NCBI GenBank assembly: GCA_910890315.1
Contig: CAJVGD010000002.1
Span: 372,001-436,000 of the forward strand
Source of the DNA: Serendipita indica DSM 11827
Lineage: Eukaryota > Basidiomycota > Agaricomycetes > Sebacinales > Serendipitaceae
DNA: 64,000 nucleotides
Reading direction: 5' to 3'
Each line of letters opens with the position of its first letter. Position 1 is the stretch's first letter. A program made the translations under genes and the position numbers. The notes under the pieces were generated by a model. That model saw only the letters and a list, made by a program, of their open reading frames with translations. It did no database searches and was not told the origin of the DNA. Below, piece after piece: positions 44,233 through 56,092 of the stretch.

Positions 44233-46610
44233 CTAGGTCTCGGCTGGGCTATGCTTTTGCTGCTGGCGTACTTGGTACTCCGTATAAATACCGTCCACAA
44301 ACTCCTTGTCCGTCTGTTCGATCATTCACAAAGCAAACGCCGAAATAAATAAACGCCCATCCCAAGTGACCCCAAAACGAAAACACTCACGTGAATGAGC
44401 TGCAAAAGCTCCCGCACCCAATCGTTCCTCGCGAGCACAGGGAACTTGACCAGTGGAAACGAAGAGTCTCCGGCTGTCGAAGACGCATCGCCAGCCTTTC
44501 TCTCTATTGCGCCTAAGAGCACATCGTGCATGATTTCCGGGTCAATTGCCGGCTTTTTGTCTGTGTTCTGCGGAATGTATCCCCTTTGGTGGTACTTGAC
44601 GAATCCACTTCCACTACCAGGGGGAGGCGTTGCAAGGTTGGAGGCACTGGGAGGCGGGGTGGGTTGAGCAGGTAATTGAACTTTCCCCTTCTTTCCCTTT
44701 TTATCCGCCTTTTTCCCATTTGGCTGCTTCTTCGCCATTGCCAACACCTCCGGCTCTGCGATAGCACTCGCCACAGCAGGTTCCGAGGTCTTGAACGAAA
44801 ACTTGGAATCCTCCTCATCATCATCCGACAATCGATCGTCTACAATGGCAAATGACGGCGTCCTGGCGATGGGTGTCGGATGCGACGGCGAATATCCAGA
44901 TCCAAGCAGGGCGCCAGGACGTGGAGTCGGGTGCGCGTCGATATCTTGCTCGTCACCACTTTCCACCATTGAGCTCTCTGATTCGGCGGCAGACGACGCT
45001 GCCAGATCATCTGGGGTTTTCCGCTTCTGCGACCGTGCCTTGGCTTTTGCACGGCGGCTCGACGCCTTGGTTGCCTGAGGATCCAAATTAGTCTGTAGCT
45101 GAGGTTGTCCTCTTTCCTTTCTCTGGGTACCCCTCCTTCGACCCTGGTCAGGTAAAGGCGAGGACCCGTCGGTTTGAGGACGAGAGGGTACAGAAGAGAA
45201 AGAAGAATCTGGAAGGGGAGAGTTAAAGTCGGACGGCATTGGCGTCTTTAGTTCCGCGGACTGTGGCCGAGGTTGAATTGGCATGTGAAGCAATGTGGAG
45301 AGAACGTCATTGTTTAGGACCTTGGCTGTAGCGGGAGGGGTCTGGAGAAGCTGCGCTTGTGGTTGTGATTGCGATGCTCCGTGGCCTGCCTTCTTCTTGC
45401 CATTCGTTGCTGGTGCTGGCTTCTTACCAACCCCGGTTGTGGCTATAGATTTGATGGTACTGGCGTCTGAGGTGGATGCTGATTGGGTTACTTGATTCAA
45501 GGTTGCAGTCGAAGTAGGGTCGGTCATGGAACTGGAAGACGTGAGTGTCGCGCGGGCAGTAGTTGTCTCTTCTGGTATATGGTTCGCTGTCACAGGGCCC
45601 CAGACGTCCACAGTCGTCCCCTTTGGTTCCTCCCATTCGGGTGGCCATCCAGTCTCCGGTGCGACATACTCATTGCGGCACCATGTTCCTCCTGCTGTCA
45701 CGACGCGCACAATTTCCTCTGCTACCCGCTCAATCTCTGTAATCTTCGAGCCCACCATGAGCATAGTGAGCAGATCACTTTCTCGTAGTGGTTTGTTGGC
45801 GAGTTCATGTGAAGCAGATTGAGGGTCGGGGACATGCTGTTCAGGCAGTCTTCCCTGTCCAGCTTTCCATCTATCTGGCCACTCCAATCCATACTTGAGA
45901 AGAAGATGACACCTGAGAGCATGTCAATCGAATACCTTCTTTCGTCATTGGACAAACCTAGCAAGCAGGCGAATGATGAATGGTGCATATAGCCCGTCTG
46001 ATGCCTTCATGAGTAATGCAGGCCACATTACTACTGATATTGAGCAATATGCCGTTTTGAGCGTTCGGTTTGCCTACCGTCTTGTCGACCAGAGGGAACG
46101 ATGATCGCCATCTCTGGTGAAAACTCGATTTCGTCCTCCCTATGTAGAATTTGAATCCAGGAAAAGATATCCTTGGTATTCAGGATTGCGAAACCTAGTC
46201 GTGCGTCGGGTGACTCTGCCTCTCTGTTCTCAAGTCAAGCTGAATTGAGCACAAAGATATTCAGACAGAGCTGATGAAGATCACACGTACCTTTCAACGA
46301 AGAATAGTGGTCCTTCTGGTCCATCCAACTGATGCTCCCAATACGACTCTTCATCCTCGGTCTCTGCCGCTCCACGAGGCTTCATCAATCTAACGACGGC
46401 ATATGGAATCTGATCGTGAATCACGCGAATTGCCGGGTCGTGACGTTGTAGAACACGCAGGTTATGCGCTGCGCGGTGTTCGTCGCTAATGACCGAATTG
46501 ATGGGATGGAATGGTGGCGGTTGAGCTTGTAATGCAGGATTTGGTTTACTGCCGTTGATTGGGCCGGTGTAAGAGTGTGAGCGCGGCCTGTGTTGAGGCA
46601 TTCGCGGCAT
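44233..46610 (-). CDS. DCP1: mRNA-decapping enzyme subunit 1
   Basis: About six exons give roughly 690 residues. The EVH1-type Dcp1 domain is at the N terminus: NLRVLQRHDPAIRVIHDQIP, YAVVR, SYWEHQLDGPEGPLFFVERE and ESPDARLGFAILNTKDIFSW, then DDGLYAPFIIRLLARCHLLL and KYGLEWPDRWKAGQGRLPEQ. A long Ser/Pro/Lys-rich disordered linker follows, with HMPIQPRPQSAELKTPMPSD near its middle. The C-terminal trimerisation-like helix is FPLVKFPVLARNDWVRELLQ, LIH, then the last exon TDKEFVDGIYTEYQVRQQQK. Dcp1 binds Dcp2 and activates removal of the 5' cap in P-bodies. The long linker is usual in fungi. The start codon MPRMPQHRPRSHSY is the better choice, but an in-frame Met about 20 residues upstream (MSGSSC) is possible. 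Confidence 0.85.
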
Positions 46611-46819
46611 TGGATAGACGAGGCAAGAGGCAAAAGGCGCGTTTGGAGAGGCACAACTCGAGCCTGACATTGCTTGGGCAACAACGAGATGAATCACAAT
46701 TTTCGAAATTAATTCTTTAGCTATGACTATTCGCCCCTTGACGCGTCTTGAAGAGCCCTCTGGCAACGACTTGGGAGTGGAACTCTTGGGCTCTCTCCTT
46801 CCCAATGGCATTGCCAGGC

Positions 46820-48456
46820 TTAGCACGTCCTACGTCCTGTTCAGATTAAATTCGGCTAGGGATGAAGAACGCACCAATAATCACCCAGTTTCTGGTGCTG
46901 GGTATCCTTAGTGTCTCAGACTCCAAGGCAAATCCACATTCCCTCGACAGCGCCATGAGCCAGCAGAGATACGCTCCGTACGTGCTCTTCTTCGTGTCTC
47001 CGAGCCTTTCTTCAAAACGCCGTTCTTCGTCGTGTATCGGCCATTGGAGCGGTGGAAAGGTGGACTTGTCGTTCCTATGAAACTTTTGGTCGAGTGCCCA
47101 AGAACAGCACGGAATGGAGAGATACGAGACTCCATTTGACAAAGCAGCCGTGATAGGCAGCCATGGAGAGAGCTCATCGGCGTGATTGCCAATAAGGAAG
47201 CACCCTGGAGGGAAGATGTCGCTCGGTGGATAGGATGAAGCTGTAGGATCAATTCCATGAACATGGAGATGTGATTGAGTTTCGGGAGGGTACTGTTTCC
47301 ATGATTTGCGGGCTCGAATGTCAATACCCTCTCCATGAAACCCTTCCGAAATGAGAATATGGACCAAAAGGCCGGCACCACATCTGAACATGAGCGTACG
47401 TCGCACCGCAAGGACAAAGCACTCACCCAATATCTACGAAGCCACCCGGAGGATGACCACTGCTTTCTGGTTCTGAGAGTTCCGGCGGATACATGTCTCT
47501 CCACAGTAGAATAAGAAAAGTGGCTATACCGATGTCCTGTAAATTCTCAGTCACACGTCACCGAGTTTTAAGTATGCTTACCTCAAAAACGTTCTTGATA
47601 GGGTCTGTACTCTCTGCCCACACAGAGGTGAGATGCTTGTATTTTGCCTTCATCTCTTGGTAGAGATCCTGGTATGGATTTCGGGCAACGACCGTGTCGT
47701 GGTGCATCCGTTTCTTGTAGCCCGTATGAGCACCCCACCCGTGCTTGGCTATTGTCTCCAATAATATGGTACACGTCCGTATATCTCGCTCGGTGAGCTG
47801 TGCCGACGCGGTGCCATACTCCAGAGGGAGAAGGTCAAGATGAATTGTACCTTGATACTCTACTTCTGTATCTTCATTTGTGCTTGGGAGATAACGAAAG
47901 GCGAGGCCCCCGACTTGGGGATGGTAGAACGGCATCTTCATACCCGGGTCGAGATTAGGCTTGAGAATAACGAGCACACAACCTTCACTTCCTCCATCAT
48001 ATAAAAAGCATTGCTGGGTGATCGAAGCATCTCTTTCTGGGACCTTTGCACACAACTTGCGCACGATTGTCTGCCTATGGCGATAGCCGCTGATTTGAGG
48101 AGGATCAAAGCAATTGGGTTGTCTCGAAGCTTGACCATCAGCTGGCATGGTGGGAAAACGCCCTGGAGTTGCTCCCTCCTTGGCCGAATCCCACAGTATC
48201 TCGGCTCGAAGAATCAATTTCGATGTCAACTCGGGATGTTCAATGAGATTGAGCACAACAGATTCAAACTTGCTGACGAAGATAAGTTTGCAGGCGTGCG
48301 ATCAAAAGCAGAAGCACGTACACGGTTTGGAGGAAATTGTATCGAACAACGAGCAACTGGCACCCATTTCACATCGAAAGCTTCTTGTTTTATCGCTTCC
48401 ATGTCTCCTTTGGCCATCTGAGCTCTAAACGAGGTCCTCTCGCTCACTTGGGCCAT
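46820..48456 (-). CDS. TRM44: tRNA (uracil-2'-O)-methyltransferase TRM44
   Basis: Five or so exons give about 500 residues. N-terminal conserved part: AFDVKWVPVARCSIQFPPNR, LLEYGTASAQLTERDIRTCT with HGWGAHTGYKKRMHHDTVV and FEDIGIATFLILLWRDMYPP. The methyltransferase core has a SAM-binding motif FVDIGCGAGLLVHILISEGF, then GEGIDIRARKSWKQYPPE, FLIGNHADELSPWLPITAAL, YLSIPCCSWALDQKFHRNDK and STYGAYLCWLMALSRECGFA. The C terminus is RIPSTRNWVIIG, then RRTC after a 38-base intron (or IPSRI at 46846). In yeast this enzyme 2'-O-methylates U44 in tRNA-Ser. It lies just upstream of DCP1 on the same strand with about 210 bp between. Confidence 0.85.
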
Positions 48457-48660
48457 TGGAGTTCGAGTTCAAAGGGCAGTTATGATATTGCCCTACCGTA
48501 AAATACGGTTTAGAGTCTGAACTTCGGTCACGAGCTCAACCACATATGAAATGGCAACGGGAAGCCTGCTTCGACGCCGATTACTTAGCCCGCATGCCCT
48601 TGAACCCATTTGTGAGCTTCCGACAATTAGGGACTGTGCGCTACGGGCGTCAATGAACAG
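48457..48660. other. Short promoter gap upstream of TRM44
   Basis: This is the 5' flank of the TRM44 start. I see no TATA element and no other gene. Confidence 0.3.
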
Positions 48661-49382
48661 ATGGAGATGAACACCTGGAGCGCGCGAAAATTTCCGCCGA
48701 CATTTATTTCATGTGCTGTTGTTGTTGGTCACAAAGCACCCGTTGAGCCCATGCTGGACCCAGGATATGTTCAAAGCATACAAGACCACCATCTTGCCGT
48801 GCGCAGAATTTTTCTCATGATACGGAGAACTTTGACTATGCCCCTCAAGAGGCTAAGCCATTCAATGAGGATAATTACCTTGTCCTCTTTGATCCGGAGT
48901 TGCAAAGGCAGATGAGAATACGGCTCAAAAATGCATTGGAGCGAGTGTAAAATGCCTCTCGAATAGCCAAAATAGAGACGCTACCGGTCGTTGCTGCACT
49001 ACAAGCGCAGCTGTCTCTGTGGTTCAATTCGTATACAGCGGAAGACCACCGCTCTCAGACAGGTATTACGGGCTGAATCCACCTCTCAAATGCCGACTTC
49101 CGGGTGAAACTAAAGCCCAAATCGATCCCCAGGAAGTCCAGAAGGCTGCCTCGAATTTCGCTGAAGGGTCAACATTCTTCCCGCAATTTGCAACGCTCTT
49201 AGACAGGATACATATCTGGATCAAGCAGCTCCATCAAGCATGGGAAACTCCAGAGGGATTCGCCTCCCTCGGACTCAGTTAAACTGACGATATGAAAACG
49301 CTGTACAAGGAGCGCACACAGAGCCTTGCCTACGGAAAGGTTCTTTTTCTTCAGTACAACCTGTTTCGCTGACCTTTCTTCT
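48661..49382 (+). pseudogene. DYKxLY-family copy D, interrupted
   Basis: Several frames carry parts of one protein: LDPGYVQSIQDHHLAVRRIF, ENFDYAPQEAKPFNEDNYLV, FDPELQRQMRIRLKNALERV, then CRLPGETKAQIDPQEVQKAA, STFFPQFATLLDRIHIWIKQ, LHQAWETPEGFASLGLS, a stop in this frame at 49280-49282, and then in the same frame TDDMKTLYKERTQSL. The segment aligns well with copy C (AFFPQFDSYTERIQVYLIYL) and with copy A in the core. Stops and frame changes suggest a decayed copy, though introns could account for part. No start is resolved. Confidence 0.4.
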
Positions 49383-49728
49383 CTGCTATTGTAAGGCGGT
49401 AGACGCGTGGCCAAGGGTAGACCATGTTAAACCGTATGTAACTCGTAGCAGGCATATATATCTACTTATCCTGCTTAATCGTCGTTTTTTTTCACTTTCA
49501 TCTTCCCATTGGCCATCTCAGCTCGAGACGAGGGCCTCTCGTCCGCTTTCGCCATGAGCTCACGGAGCAGCTGTGGTATTGCGTTATAGTATAACATGTT
49601 TTGATCTCTAAAAGTCTTATCAACTATATAAGTAACTTGCGTCTCATGTTTGCCAGTCTCGCTTTGGTTCAGGCCTGGGTAGTTAAACCATCTCTAAGGA
49701 CAGAACAGAAGGAGGAATGCGGTGAGTT

Positions 49729-51120
49729 TCAATCAGCACCAGGACACGCAGACATTTCGTAGAGAACGGCGTGCCAAGTAAAGGTATCTGAATAAGAGGC
49801 AAACATATGCGAGAAAAACGGCGAAACGAGCGAGTTTGGCGAGGCGCCACACTGTCGCATACGAGATTTTCTACGAGTGAATACGCAGCTTTGGAACTCG
49901 TGATGATAGATAAATGAGCGGGAAGAACGTGGGGCGATCTCGTACAGATAGAGGCGCCCATCACCAAGTCGTTCTATCCTTAGCCAGATACGGGTTGAAG
50001 ATGAAGCGTGTTCTGAGATCGAGCCATAGGGAAATGTCAACGTAGATACAGAGGAGAGCTCAATACGATGCGGAAGCCGGCTCGCGACATCTACCATTAA
50101 CTCGGTGGGAATGCCATCCTGATAGCCGAATGAGCCAGACCAACTTGTAGGAGTGCTCGGGTGCATTCTATACGGATGGCGTACAGCCTCTTATAATCAT
50201 CCAACGTACTGTATCCGAGATGTGGCAAGTCCTCGGGCTGTAATTCGGAAAGCTGCGAGAAATGGGCGAGCATATGATCGCAGAAGGTCAAAAGTTTGCG
50301 TAATAGCTCTACACCCGCAGCTACCTCTTCCACAAGCATCATTACCTCCTCGTACCTCCATTTTACAGGATCAACTTTCCCCCAAAAAAGATTGTGAGCG
50401 AAATTTGGAATCCAAGACTGTTCCCTTCGTTTGATAATCTGATGCCTTCTGTCATATCCTCTCACGTACTCTGTGAGCTCTTCTTGTACGCTTGAAAGAT
50501 GGGGAATGACGTGGGCTCGTAAGAGTTCACCAGCTCGTTGGATCGCCGGAGGCGTCTTCTTTAGGAGAAGATATGTCAAGTTGAGGCAGTTAGGATGGAG
50601 CATGTCGCGGACATGATGTTTGTAGGGAGGCGTTGGCCTGAAATTTCGTCGTGGTTGTGGCCATAGAAGTTGCGAGATAAGACAATAGCTTGATCTAGAG
50701 ACCAAAGTGAGTCGTATATTGCTTTATTTAATGGTCGAAGAGTTGCGCGTAGGTGGTCGGCGTGTCGATCGTCACTCAGGAAAGTAAAAACAATCGAATT
50801 GATGCACCCAAAGTGGATTCGAAGGTTGAGCAAAGACGATATCTCTGCTCTTAATGCGAGTACCGGCTGCGCAGACAATAGCACAGAAGTAGGCTCCTAA
50901 AGTACGTCAGTCCTGAGAAAATGACAGAGAAGAATATATGCACTGTACCATATGGATTATATCTGTGTTGGTCCGTAAAGTAGAGGTCGGAATCAAGCTT
51001 TCAATACCCCCTGCACCCATGATATCCGCAACTTGACTTGATGAATTTGAATAGTATTCATCAGGTAAATCCTTATGAAACCATCTATGGATGACTCTTG
51101 GTTGGTCACGCGACGGGCGC
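49729..51120 (-). CDS. DYKxLY-family copy E and flanking unknown protein, several exons
   Basis: A minus-strand gene is implied by IRIHFGCINSIVFTFLSDDR, YDSLWSLDQAIVLSRNFYGH, then, in another frame, MLHPNCLNLTYLLLKKTPPA, FAHNLFWGKVDPVKWRYEEV, MMLVEEVAAGVELLRKLLTF and ELQPEDLPHLGYSTLDDYKR. The last segment (LGYSTLDDYKRLYAIRIECT) is the DYKxLY core in its clearest form. A region at 49729-50166 gives another frame (EHASSSTRIWLRIERLGDGR) which may belong to a neighbour. Exon joints are unclear. The protein looks helical; it has no named domain. The family is treated together in the findings. Confidence 0.4.
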
Positions 51121-51159
51121 ATACAAACACGCGCAACCTGCTCCTGGACAGAACAATGT

Positions 51160-52545
51160 CATCCGTCCCAAGCACAGTTCACCCGCCAAAATCCCTTGGA
51201 ATTTTTTTTCTGATCCGGAGACACAATGTGAACGGGTTACAACGTGCATTACGCATGATGAGTATCGGGCGACAGAACCAAGAGAATCACAACCATCCAA
51301 AGCGCTAATCAAAGCACCCTCAAGGCTGGATCTTGTTCTTCAGGACGTAATGCGAATATGTGGTGGAATAAGGATCCAATTTGATGAGGTGGAGCTGTAT
51401 GTCGGGACGTCTCATTCGCTTACCATTAACGGCTGGACGTAGTACCTCGGAAACAAAAAATTTGAAAAGGTTTCTTCGAAGAAATAGGATCCGTGCATAC
51501 GGTTCTCTGCGAACTCTCGGAGACCTTGATCCAAATACTCCATACACTGCGAAAGTCTGCGCCCACTCGCGAAGATTCAGATGCCCCTTCAGATCTATAG
51601 AAGACACACACAAAGCTATTGATCAGGCACAACGATCTCTTGCTTCTGCCGGGAGGGCGATCTACAATGTATAGACACTATGCGTCGCGTATGTCGAGGG
51701 ATCATCTAATAACATACAGCGGATGAACGAGTTTGAAAAATTAGCGCAGAAGGAGCTCAGAAATCATCAGTGGGTCATCGCAAATATTCCGTCTGGCACC
51801 GGATTCGTTGGCAGCACAATGGCCCTCCTTACCGCTATTGTGGTATTCTGCTACTCAATCAATGCACCAGCCAGTGACTTCTCTTCGATATCCAACACAG
51901 AAGCACTTCAATCAGTGGCTAAAATAATCAGTTCCCGAAACAGCCTCGCTAGCAGTCTTGCATTGTGTAGTACCATTATCACATGGGTTTCTTCTCTGAG
52001 GAACCTCCCAGGTATGTCTGCTATGCTCTCCTACATTGATTCTCCTCATTTGCTGTAGTCCTGCACGCAGAAGCGTATACGTAGTCCAATTAGGAGACAA
52101 CTCGTGAGTCCATCAGTGGGATTATCTCCCGAATCAAACAGTTATTGGATGTATTCGGCACAATCGATCTTCTTTGGGCACATATCTCCGAAAACCAGCT
52201 CATAACATGACGACACAAGAAGTTCATGACTTGATCAAGACTCTCGATGACCATGTTGACCAGGTTTCCTTCTACAATGATGGAAGTTTTTCATTCTGAC
52301 ATTGTTATAGTGTCGTGAAATTGCGCATACAATCGAACTCTATGGTCGCACCAAAGTTCCTTTCACGATTCGAACCAACGTTCGACTTGAACAAACGCGT
52401 CGCATCTCGCTCCCTGGAGAAAATGAGAAAACCTCAATAGATTATCTCCTGCTTGAGGAAACGGCATCGAATAGTCACTTGCCGGATGACGAAGCTAGAT
52501 GGGGCAAGCTCCTGGAAACGAAGGAGATTTCGTCTACAGAGTAGG
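51160..52545 (+). CDS. Unknown multi-exon protein with two membrane-like segments
   Basis: Pieces in several frames, all on the plus strand: LIKAPSRLDLVLQDVMRICG, RSIEDTHKAIDQAQRSLASA, MNEFEKLAQKELRNHQWVIA, GFVGSTMALLTAIVVFCYSI and SRNSLASSLALCSTIITWVS (two hydrophobic segments), then ELYGRTKVPFTIRTNVRLEQ, and a final TSIDYLLLEETASNSHLPDD ending LETKEISSTE. Together they suggest a protein with a coiled helical N terminus, two transmembrane helices and a soluble C terminus, but joints are not certain. I do not recognise it. It lies in the same accessory block as copies D and E. Confidence 0.35.
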
Positions 52546-52670
52546 ATGTGTAGTCCAGTGGAGAGCTCTCGGGGAATTCAGTCAGAATCGCTCATGATGA
52601 AGATCGATTAGACTACGCTATCTTCTGCTTGCTATCAATACATAGCCTAACTTTAATGTCAATTCGACCA

Positions 52671-52880
52671 CTACCACTCTGATGAACAATGCTGTGAGCC
52701 CATGGTATCGTCTATTGTGAGCGGATCCTGCACGAGCGGTCTCGTGGGCAAAGACGAGGGCAGCACAAGCATCAGTACAAATGCTCCATCATCAAAAGTT
52801 TCTACGTGGTGCAAGGTTGGCAACGCCTTCCACTCTTCGTAAAAGGCGTCAGGGGAGCCTAATAGCCCCTCAGATACCAC
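52671..52880 (-). CDS. Short unknown frame, probably the end of a larger protein
   Basis: The frame reads KEHTSVPNTAVVSEGLLGSP, DAFYEEWKALPTLHHVETFD, DGAFVLMLVLPSSLPTRPLV and stops after QHCSSEW. It has a protein-like composition and extends upstream without a stop to about 52920. No start, no intron partner and no family is recognised. It sits between the accessory block and DPH7, so it may be the remains of a gene. Confidence 0.25.
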   Translation of the reverse strand: MVSEGLLGSPDAFYEEWKALPTLHHVETFDDGAFVLMLVLPSSLPTRPLVQDPLTIDDTMGSQHCSSEW

Positions 52881-53019
52881 CGCCGTGTTAGGGACTGATG
52901 TATGCTCCTTTAATCTCTCCCTCAGACAAATAGGCTAGGTATATATAAGGCTGACTGAGCGATTTTTGGGCCTGCGGATACCGGGCCAATGAACTTCGAC
53001 TCGTCCACAACTCACAAAT

Positions 53020-54446
53020 ATGCAGCAAAGCACCATCTTTCCCGCCGACTCGACAGAATTCGTTCCAAATAAATACTACAGCGAATATTTCGTATGCGGA
53101 ACGTACCATTTAGCCAAAAACGACGATACCAGAGAGGACGAGCCATTGGTACAATCATCCAATGGTAAACTGCGGCAAACACGAATTGGGCAATGCTTGT
53201 TGTTCCGATGTAACTCGGATGGTACATTGTACGAATCGCTTGGAGTATCGACGCGATCCAGCCCTAATTATGGCGCAGCCAACTATCGCAAACAGTTCAG
53301 ATTCCCGCTGTACTGGACATGAAGTGGTGTGTTTTCTTGTATTGGTCTACGTCTTGTTGATAAGACATCTGTAGGAGTTTTGAGGAGCGCGAATCCCCTC
53401 GACTTGCTATTGCAGAGGCCCAAGGCGTGCTTAGGTTTTATGATCTGGAATCTACCCCGAACGGGGTATGTGTCTACTATCTGTGATCGCCCATTTCTTG
53501 ACCCGAGTTAGTAGGACTCGCCCGCCCAATTGAAGGAGATCCAACAAGTCCAGGCCACGGAAGCTACCAATTTGTGCTTATCACTTGATTGGTCAAATCG
53601 ACGCGAGCTGACTGGGTTAGGATGATGACCGGGGCATGTTTGTCTCTAGCTTACTCCTCGTAGATCGAATGGCAAAGTCGTAGTCTCGATCTCAGATGGC
53701 TCAATATGTACTGTGGAGCCAGTGGATGGAATGTATGCGGTCACGCGAGAATGGCATGGACATGACCACGAGCCATGGATCGCCGCTTGGAACTATTGGG
53801 ACACCAATGTCGTCTACACTGGTCTGCAGACTCCTAGAAAGATGCGTTGCCCTACTGACGCGTCAAAGGTGGTGACGATATATGCTGGAAAGGATGGGAC
53901 ATCCGTACAGACTTGACTTTTCCAACATTTGTAAACAAGCGATCGTGAGTAGTCGCCACCCACGAGGCCGCTTCCAACCTCCAAAGATTCGAGGGCGGCG
54001 TCACGTCTATCCAAGCGCATCCTCACGTTGAGAACTATGTGGCAGTGGGAAGGTAAGCAGATATTCACACTAGACGTATTTCCGAGTTGACCTGGGTACC
54101 CAGCTACGACGAACAAGTTCGACTCTTTGATGTTCGAAAACCGGCGAAACCAGTCACTACGGTACATGTAGGAGGAGGCGCATGGCGCGTCAAGTGGCAT
54201 CCATCTCCGACACGCAAAACTGACCTCCTCATCGCCTGTATGCACGATGGCTTCAAGGTAGTGAGATTCACAGACGCATGCTTTGGATCATCGAGCTCGG
54301 AGGGCGTTTGTGAGGTTATCACGCGCTTTGACAAGCACACCTCGCTCGCTTACGGCGTCGATTGGCAACATTACGGCAAAGGAGAAGAGACATTGGTGGC
54401 TAGTTGCTCGTTTTATGATTGTTCACTGATGACTTGGAAAGCGTAA
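53020..54446 (+). CDS. DPH7: Diphthine methyltransferase, WD-repeat protein
   Basis: Six or seven exons give about 410 residues. The N terminus is MQQSTIFPADSTEFVPNKYY; then comes a seven-bladed WD40 fold with SRSSGKVVVSISDGSIC-like exon starts, GGDDICWKGWDIR (the family's hallmark GGDD and GWD), FEGGVTSIQAHPHVENYVAV, GSYDEQVRLFDVRKPAKPVT, GGGAWRVKWHPSP and LLIACMHDGFKV, ending AYGVDWQHYGKGEETLVASC then SFYDCSLMTW. The GGDDxxxKGWD and CSFYD-x-x-x-x-W marks are those of Dph7, which demethylates methylated diphthine on elongation factor 2 as the next-to-last step of diphthamide synthesis. All borders join in frame with GT-AG introns. Confidence 0.88.
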
Positions 54447-54594
54447 AGGTTGTATTGTCAAAGTCTATAAAACCATTGACAAGCGGTTCAGTTGAATGAC
54501 CAACTGCAGTCAGTTGAGTGGCTACGGTGTAAGACAGATCGTGATGAAACAAACTAGATGGGTGGAGGATACAAGAAAGGGTGGGTGAACGAGA

Positions 54595-56092
54595 TTACGC
54601 CAAGAGTCTGGTGATAATGTTGGCTCTGGTGGCACTGATACGGTCGTGGATGGACTGGATGTCCGCCTCGCTAACGTCGGCAATATCCGCCATGAGATAT
54701 GCAATGTCTCCCTTGGAATCGGAGAATTGCTTTTCTACATTGTGCGACGCCAGAATCTCGTTGACCTGGCGCAGCACACCGGGTTGGTTTGCATGCACAT
54801 GGCACACACGTACAAAGTTTTTCTCATCTGCGGCAATGGCTCGCAAGTCGACTTCGGGAAAGTTGACGGCACCAATGGTCGATCCATAGTTGAGATAACG
54901 GCTGAGTGCTTGTGAAACTTCTTCGCCAATCATTTGCTGAGCCTCCTCTGTCGAGCCACCGATATGTGGGGTGAGGATGACGTTGGGGAGAGAAGTCAGG
55001 GCGGAGCACCAGCTGTTGAGCTGGTCGTTGAAATGCGGGCCGTTGGCTCCTGGTTCAGAGGGGAAGACGTCGATGGCTGCTCCAGCGAGTTGACCGCTCT
55101 TGAGAGCACTGATGAGAGCTGGAATGTCGACGACTTTGCCACGCGAATTGTTGATGAGATAGGAACCCCTTTTCATTGCGGCGAGTTCCTTTGAGCTGAT
55201 CATGCCGGTCGTTTCCGGAAGTTCGGGGACATGAAGGGTCACAAAGTCTGACTCGCTAAGGAGCTTTTCCAGCGTCTCCACTTGACGAGCAGAACCCAGT
55301 GGCATGATATTGATGACGTCGTAGAATAAGACACGCATGCCAAATGCCTCTGCGAGTACAGAGAGTTGCGAACCAATGTGACCGTAGCCGATGATTCCCA
55401 ATGTTTTGCCGCGAACCTCCCAGCAGCCCTTGGAGACTTTGTTCCAGACCCCATCGTGCATCTCTCGGCTGCGATCGCCGAGTTGACGGGAGAGAGAGAC
55501 GATTTCTGCAATGACGAGTTCGGCGACAGAGCGCGAGTTGGAGAATGGAGAGTTGAAGACGGGAATACCAGCCTTTGCGGCCGTCAAGAGGTCTACTTGG
55601 TTGGTGCCGATGCAGAAACAGCCGATGCACAAGAGCTGGGTGGCATTTGTCAGGGGGGCTTTGGAGATACCAAGTTGAACATACCTTGGAGGCCGCTTTG
55701 ATGACCCTTTCGGTAATCTTTGTCTTTGAACGGATGCCGATGGCATGGTACTGGCCAATCTTTTGAACGAGCTCGTCTTCTGACCAAGCCTTTGGAAACC
55801 AATCGACCTGGAAGCCCTGTGACTTGAAATGGGCGACGGCACCCTGGCTGATATTCTCGAGCAAGAGGAGGCGGATCTCTGTGGTTGCAAATGGGTGGAG
55901 GACCTTTGAGGGCCTGATGGTGCTGGCGGATGAGCCAGAGAGAGAGTTTTGGCGGAAAATGTTGTGTAGATTGCTTGAAGTGGTTGGAGAGATGGAAACA
56001 GCTACAGAACGCGGGGAATCAGTGGGCGTGTTGAGGAGCGAATGCTGCTGCGAGGCGGGGGTGAAGCCGTGGATGGCGACGCGCTTGGACAT
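54595..56092 (-). CDS. D-3-phosphoglycerate dehydrogenase
   Basis: Two exons give about 480 residues, split by one 46-base intron near 55630-55680. An N-terminal extension of about 70 residues precedes the catalytic domain (EIRLLLLENISQGAVAHFKS, then IGIRSKTKITERVIKAASKL). The NAD-binding fold shows LGIIGYGHIGSQLSVLAEAF (GxGxxG). Active-site residues are seen in YLINNSRGKVVDIPALISAL (Arg), AGAAIDVFPSEPG (Glu) and ILTPHIGGSTEEAQ (His). The C-terminal ACT domain is NFVRVCHVHANQPGVLRQVN, EIL, IAYLMADI, giving feedback control by serine. This is the first step of serine synthesis from 3-phosphoglycerate, like yeast Ser3/Ser33. It is divergent from HIS7. Confidence 0.92.

Noticed and set aside
46908-47504. 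198-residue minus-strand frame
   Set aside because: It is the second frame of TRM44, whose motifs are in the overlapping reading. The shadow has no conserved motif.
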